A DNA stretch of 64,000 nt from JANYHF01 sp963732765 (GTDB taxonomy: Bacteria; Pseudomonadota; Alphaproteobacteria; Rhizobiales; Hyphomicrobiaceae), in NCBI GenBank assembly GCA_963732765.1, contig CAVTAS010000008.1, positions 186,001-250,000 on the forward strand. The letters are read 5' to 3'. Positions 63,601 through 64,000 of the stretch are shown here, one piece after another (position 1 is the first letter of the stretch; the number at the start of each line of letters is the position of its first letter). Below the pieces are notes generated by a model. It made no database searches. It was not told the DNA's origin and worked only from the letters and a program-made list of their open reading frames with translations. Position numbers and translations under genes: made by a program.

Positions 63601-64000
63601 TGGTCTAGTCCATGGCGCTGCACTTCCACATAGAGGCGGTCGCCGAAGGCGGCGTGCAGCTCTTTAAGGCGCGCCTCCGCCAGCTCCATCTGGTCGCTCG
63701 CCAGCGCGCTATCCACTGGTCCATCGGGGCCGCCGGTGAGGCAGATCAGGCCGGCATTCTTTTCCAGCACCAGCGCCAGCGGCACGTGCGGATCGGCGCT
63801 GCCGTGGTCCTCCAGATAGACCCGGCTGGACAGCGCCATCAAGTTGGCATAGCCCTGTTCGCTCTTGGCGATAAGCGCGATGCGATGACAAATGATATTC
63901 AAATTCAATGGCTTGAGTGGTTCAGGCTTGTCCTGTGGCGGGGCGAAATTCACCTCCAGCGTGCAGCCGATGATGGGCTGAATGCCGGCCCCCGCCATCT
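60651..64000 (-). CDS. dnaE: DNA polymerase III alpha subunit, 5'-truncated by window
   Basis: Replicative polymerase catalytic subunit; about 1116 residues are within the window and the N-terminus lies beyond. Parts present: the rest of the PHP domain, the palm with GRGSGAGSVVAWAL and the metal-binding PDFDIDFCQERRDEV (catalytic Asp pair), the fingers/thumb, the helix-hairpin-helix region (FAGAGVLDELEPNRAL) and a C-terminal OB-fold (VAGVVVSKRELTNKKGNRFA). The final segment ends WDGDKQIAA. This is the DnaE1 type. The tRNA-Pro gene originally followed it in the same orientation. Confidence 0.97.
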   Translation of the reverse strand, partial: MAGAGIQPIIGCTLEVNFAPPQDKPEPLKPLNLNIICHRIALIAKSEQGYANLMALSSRVYLEDHGSADPHVPLALVLEKNAGLICLTGGPDGPVDSALASDQMELAEARLKELHAAFGDRLYVEVQRHGLDQEQRVEADLIALAYRLDLPIVASNEPYFATADDYEAHDALICVAEGSHVSVDERRRLSRNHSFKTQAEMAQLFADLPEAIENTLEITRRTAFRPLTRKPILPPFVAAVAGMDTATQAEAEARELTGQAEVGLAKRLEISGLAPGFSAEQYRERLAFELSVITRMKFPGYFLIVADFIKWAKAQGIPVGPGRGSGAGSVVAWALTITDLDPMRFGLLFERFLNPERVSMPDFDIDFCQERRDEVIRYVQGKYGADRVAQIITFGRLQARAVLRDVGRVLQMPYGQVDRLCKLVPNNPAKPVTLAEALLTEAPLQEARDAEPAVSQLIDIALRLEGLNRNASTHAAGVVIADRPLVDLVPLYRDPRSELPATQFNMKWVEQAGLVKFDFLGLKTLTVLRRAEELVRKSGRDLDIALLPLDDTKSYELMSRGDTVGVFQLESTGMRDALRKLKPDRFGDIIAMVALYRPGPMDNIPTYVNRKHGVETVASLHPMLNPILEETYGVIIYQEQVMQIAQVLSGYSLGEADLLRRAMGKKIKEEMAQQRYRFVEGAVMNGVDKNQAGTIFDLVDKFAGYGFNKSHAAAYALVAYQTAYMKANHPVEFMAASMSFEMSNTDKLAMFSEEARRLGLAILPPAVNRSGADFLPEDGSIRYALAALKNVGGAAVAALVAERERGGPFKSLGNFAERLDAKSLNKRALETFAGAGVLDELEPNRALVDANCDTLMALAQRTAENRAAGQNDLFAGGGAQRAAPLQLKQAKAWPSMEILANEQAAIGFYLTGHPLDEYRTVLEDLQAERWSDFSADLGEGMATAVLAGVVVSKRELTNKKGNRFAFAAFSDQTGQFESVIFSDVLADAGEALEPGKAVLVHVEAMRTGEEIKLKALMIQSLDKAAGASQKGLDIELDLDQYLRDPSTLRTLKELLLPGGHAKITLYWNNRALNRVIATTLPGRFKVSPERTSKIQGLKIVQGVRTLWDGDKQIAA

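Overview
The window looks like the chromosome of a high-GC alphaproteobacterium, probably of the Hyphomicrobiales (Rhizobiales) or a close relative. Evidence: a prmC/DUF4167 pair, a YfgM-like protein next to BamB, a lexA gene preceded by the alphaproteobacterial SOS box GTTC-N7-GTTC, a DUF2865 protein, a ybhL-type BAX-inhibitor gene with a long leader, and the gltX/comEC/lexA neighbourhood. Base composition is uniformly GC-rich except for short AT-rich patches and parts of a genomic island.

Layout. 1-5.2 kb: translation and envelope housekeeping (prmC 3' end, DUF4167, YfgM-like, bamB, rhomboid protease). 5.3-16.6 kb: pyrE, an RTX metalloprotease, ubiB, a GST, an MFS transporter, gltX, comEC and lexA. 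16.7-21.4 kb: a DHA2 exporter, a patatin phospholipase, folE, a NifU-like scaffold, a cupin and yidD. 21.8-34.9 kb: nitrogen-compound catabolism, with two amidases, a polyamine-type ABC importer (SBP, two permeases, ATPase) followed by a hydantoinase/dihydropyrimidinase, a polysaccharide-deacetylase-like hydrolase, a small CXXC protein and a G3E GTPase, plus a divergent ornithine-cyclodeaminase homologue and a quinone oxidoreductase. 35.4-45.1 kb: DUF2865, pterin dehydratase, LMW phosphatase, 2'-5' RNA ligase, SGNH esterase with a YbbA/YbbP ABC exporter, a ybhL-type membrane protein, a bactofilin fused to a CSPG-like repeat, N-formylglutamate amidohydrolase, and tRNA-Pro(GGG).

45,076-60,575 is a 15.5-kb integrated island in the tRNA-Pro gene. 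It is bounded by a perfect 39-bp direct repeat of the 5' half of that tRNA and carries an intact tyrosine integrase near its right end. Unusually, the island sits on the 5' side of the tRNA, so it has displaced the native promoter. Each junction has a TTGAC-type promoter with the same geometry (18-nt spacer, 10 nt to the tRNA start): the island copy now serves the whole tRNA, and the native copy now points through a tRNA fragment towards the integrase. Cargo: an AlpA-like regulator, a multi-pass membrane protein with a C-terminal winged-helix domain, a TIR protein with one membrane segment and a Cys-rich ectodomain, a small secreted Cys protein, a 1682-residue exported caspase-like protein with propeller, DUF11-like and YPNCCP repeats, and a peptidoglycan-binding protein. 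The right half is decaying (IS66 relic, integrase with an amber stop before its catalytic Tyr, DUF2806 gene with an ochre stop). Beyond it lies dnaE, cut by the window end.

Three conserved chromosomal genes (DUF4167, hydantoinase, ABC ATPase) and one island gene each show an apparent one-base insertion that breaks an otherwise clean reading frame. All four go the same way, and two fall inside what would be a GAGTC (CcrM-type) site, so base-calling error must be excluded before calling them pseudogenes. Palindromic interspersed repeats occur in many intergenic gaps.
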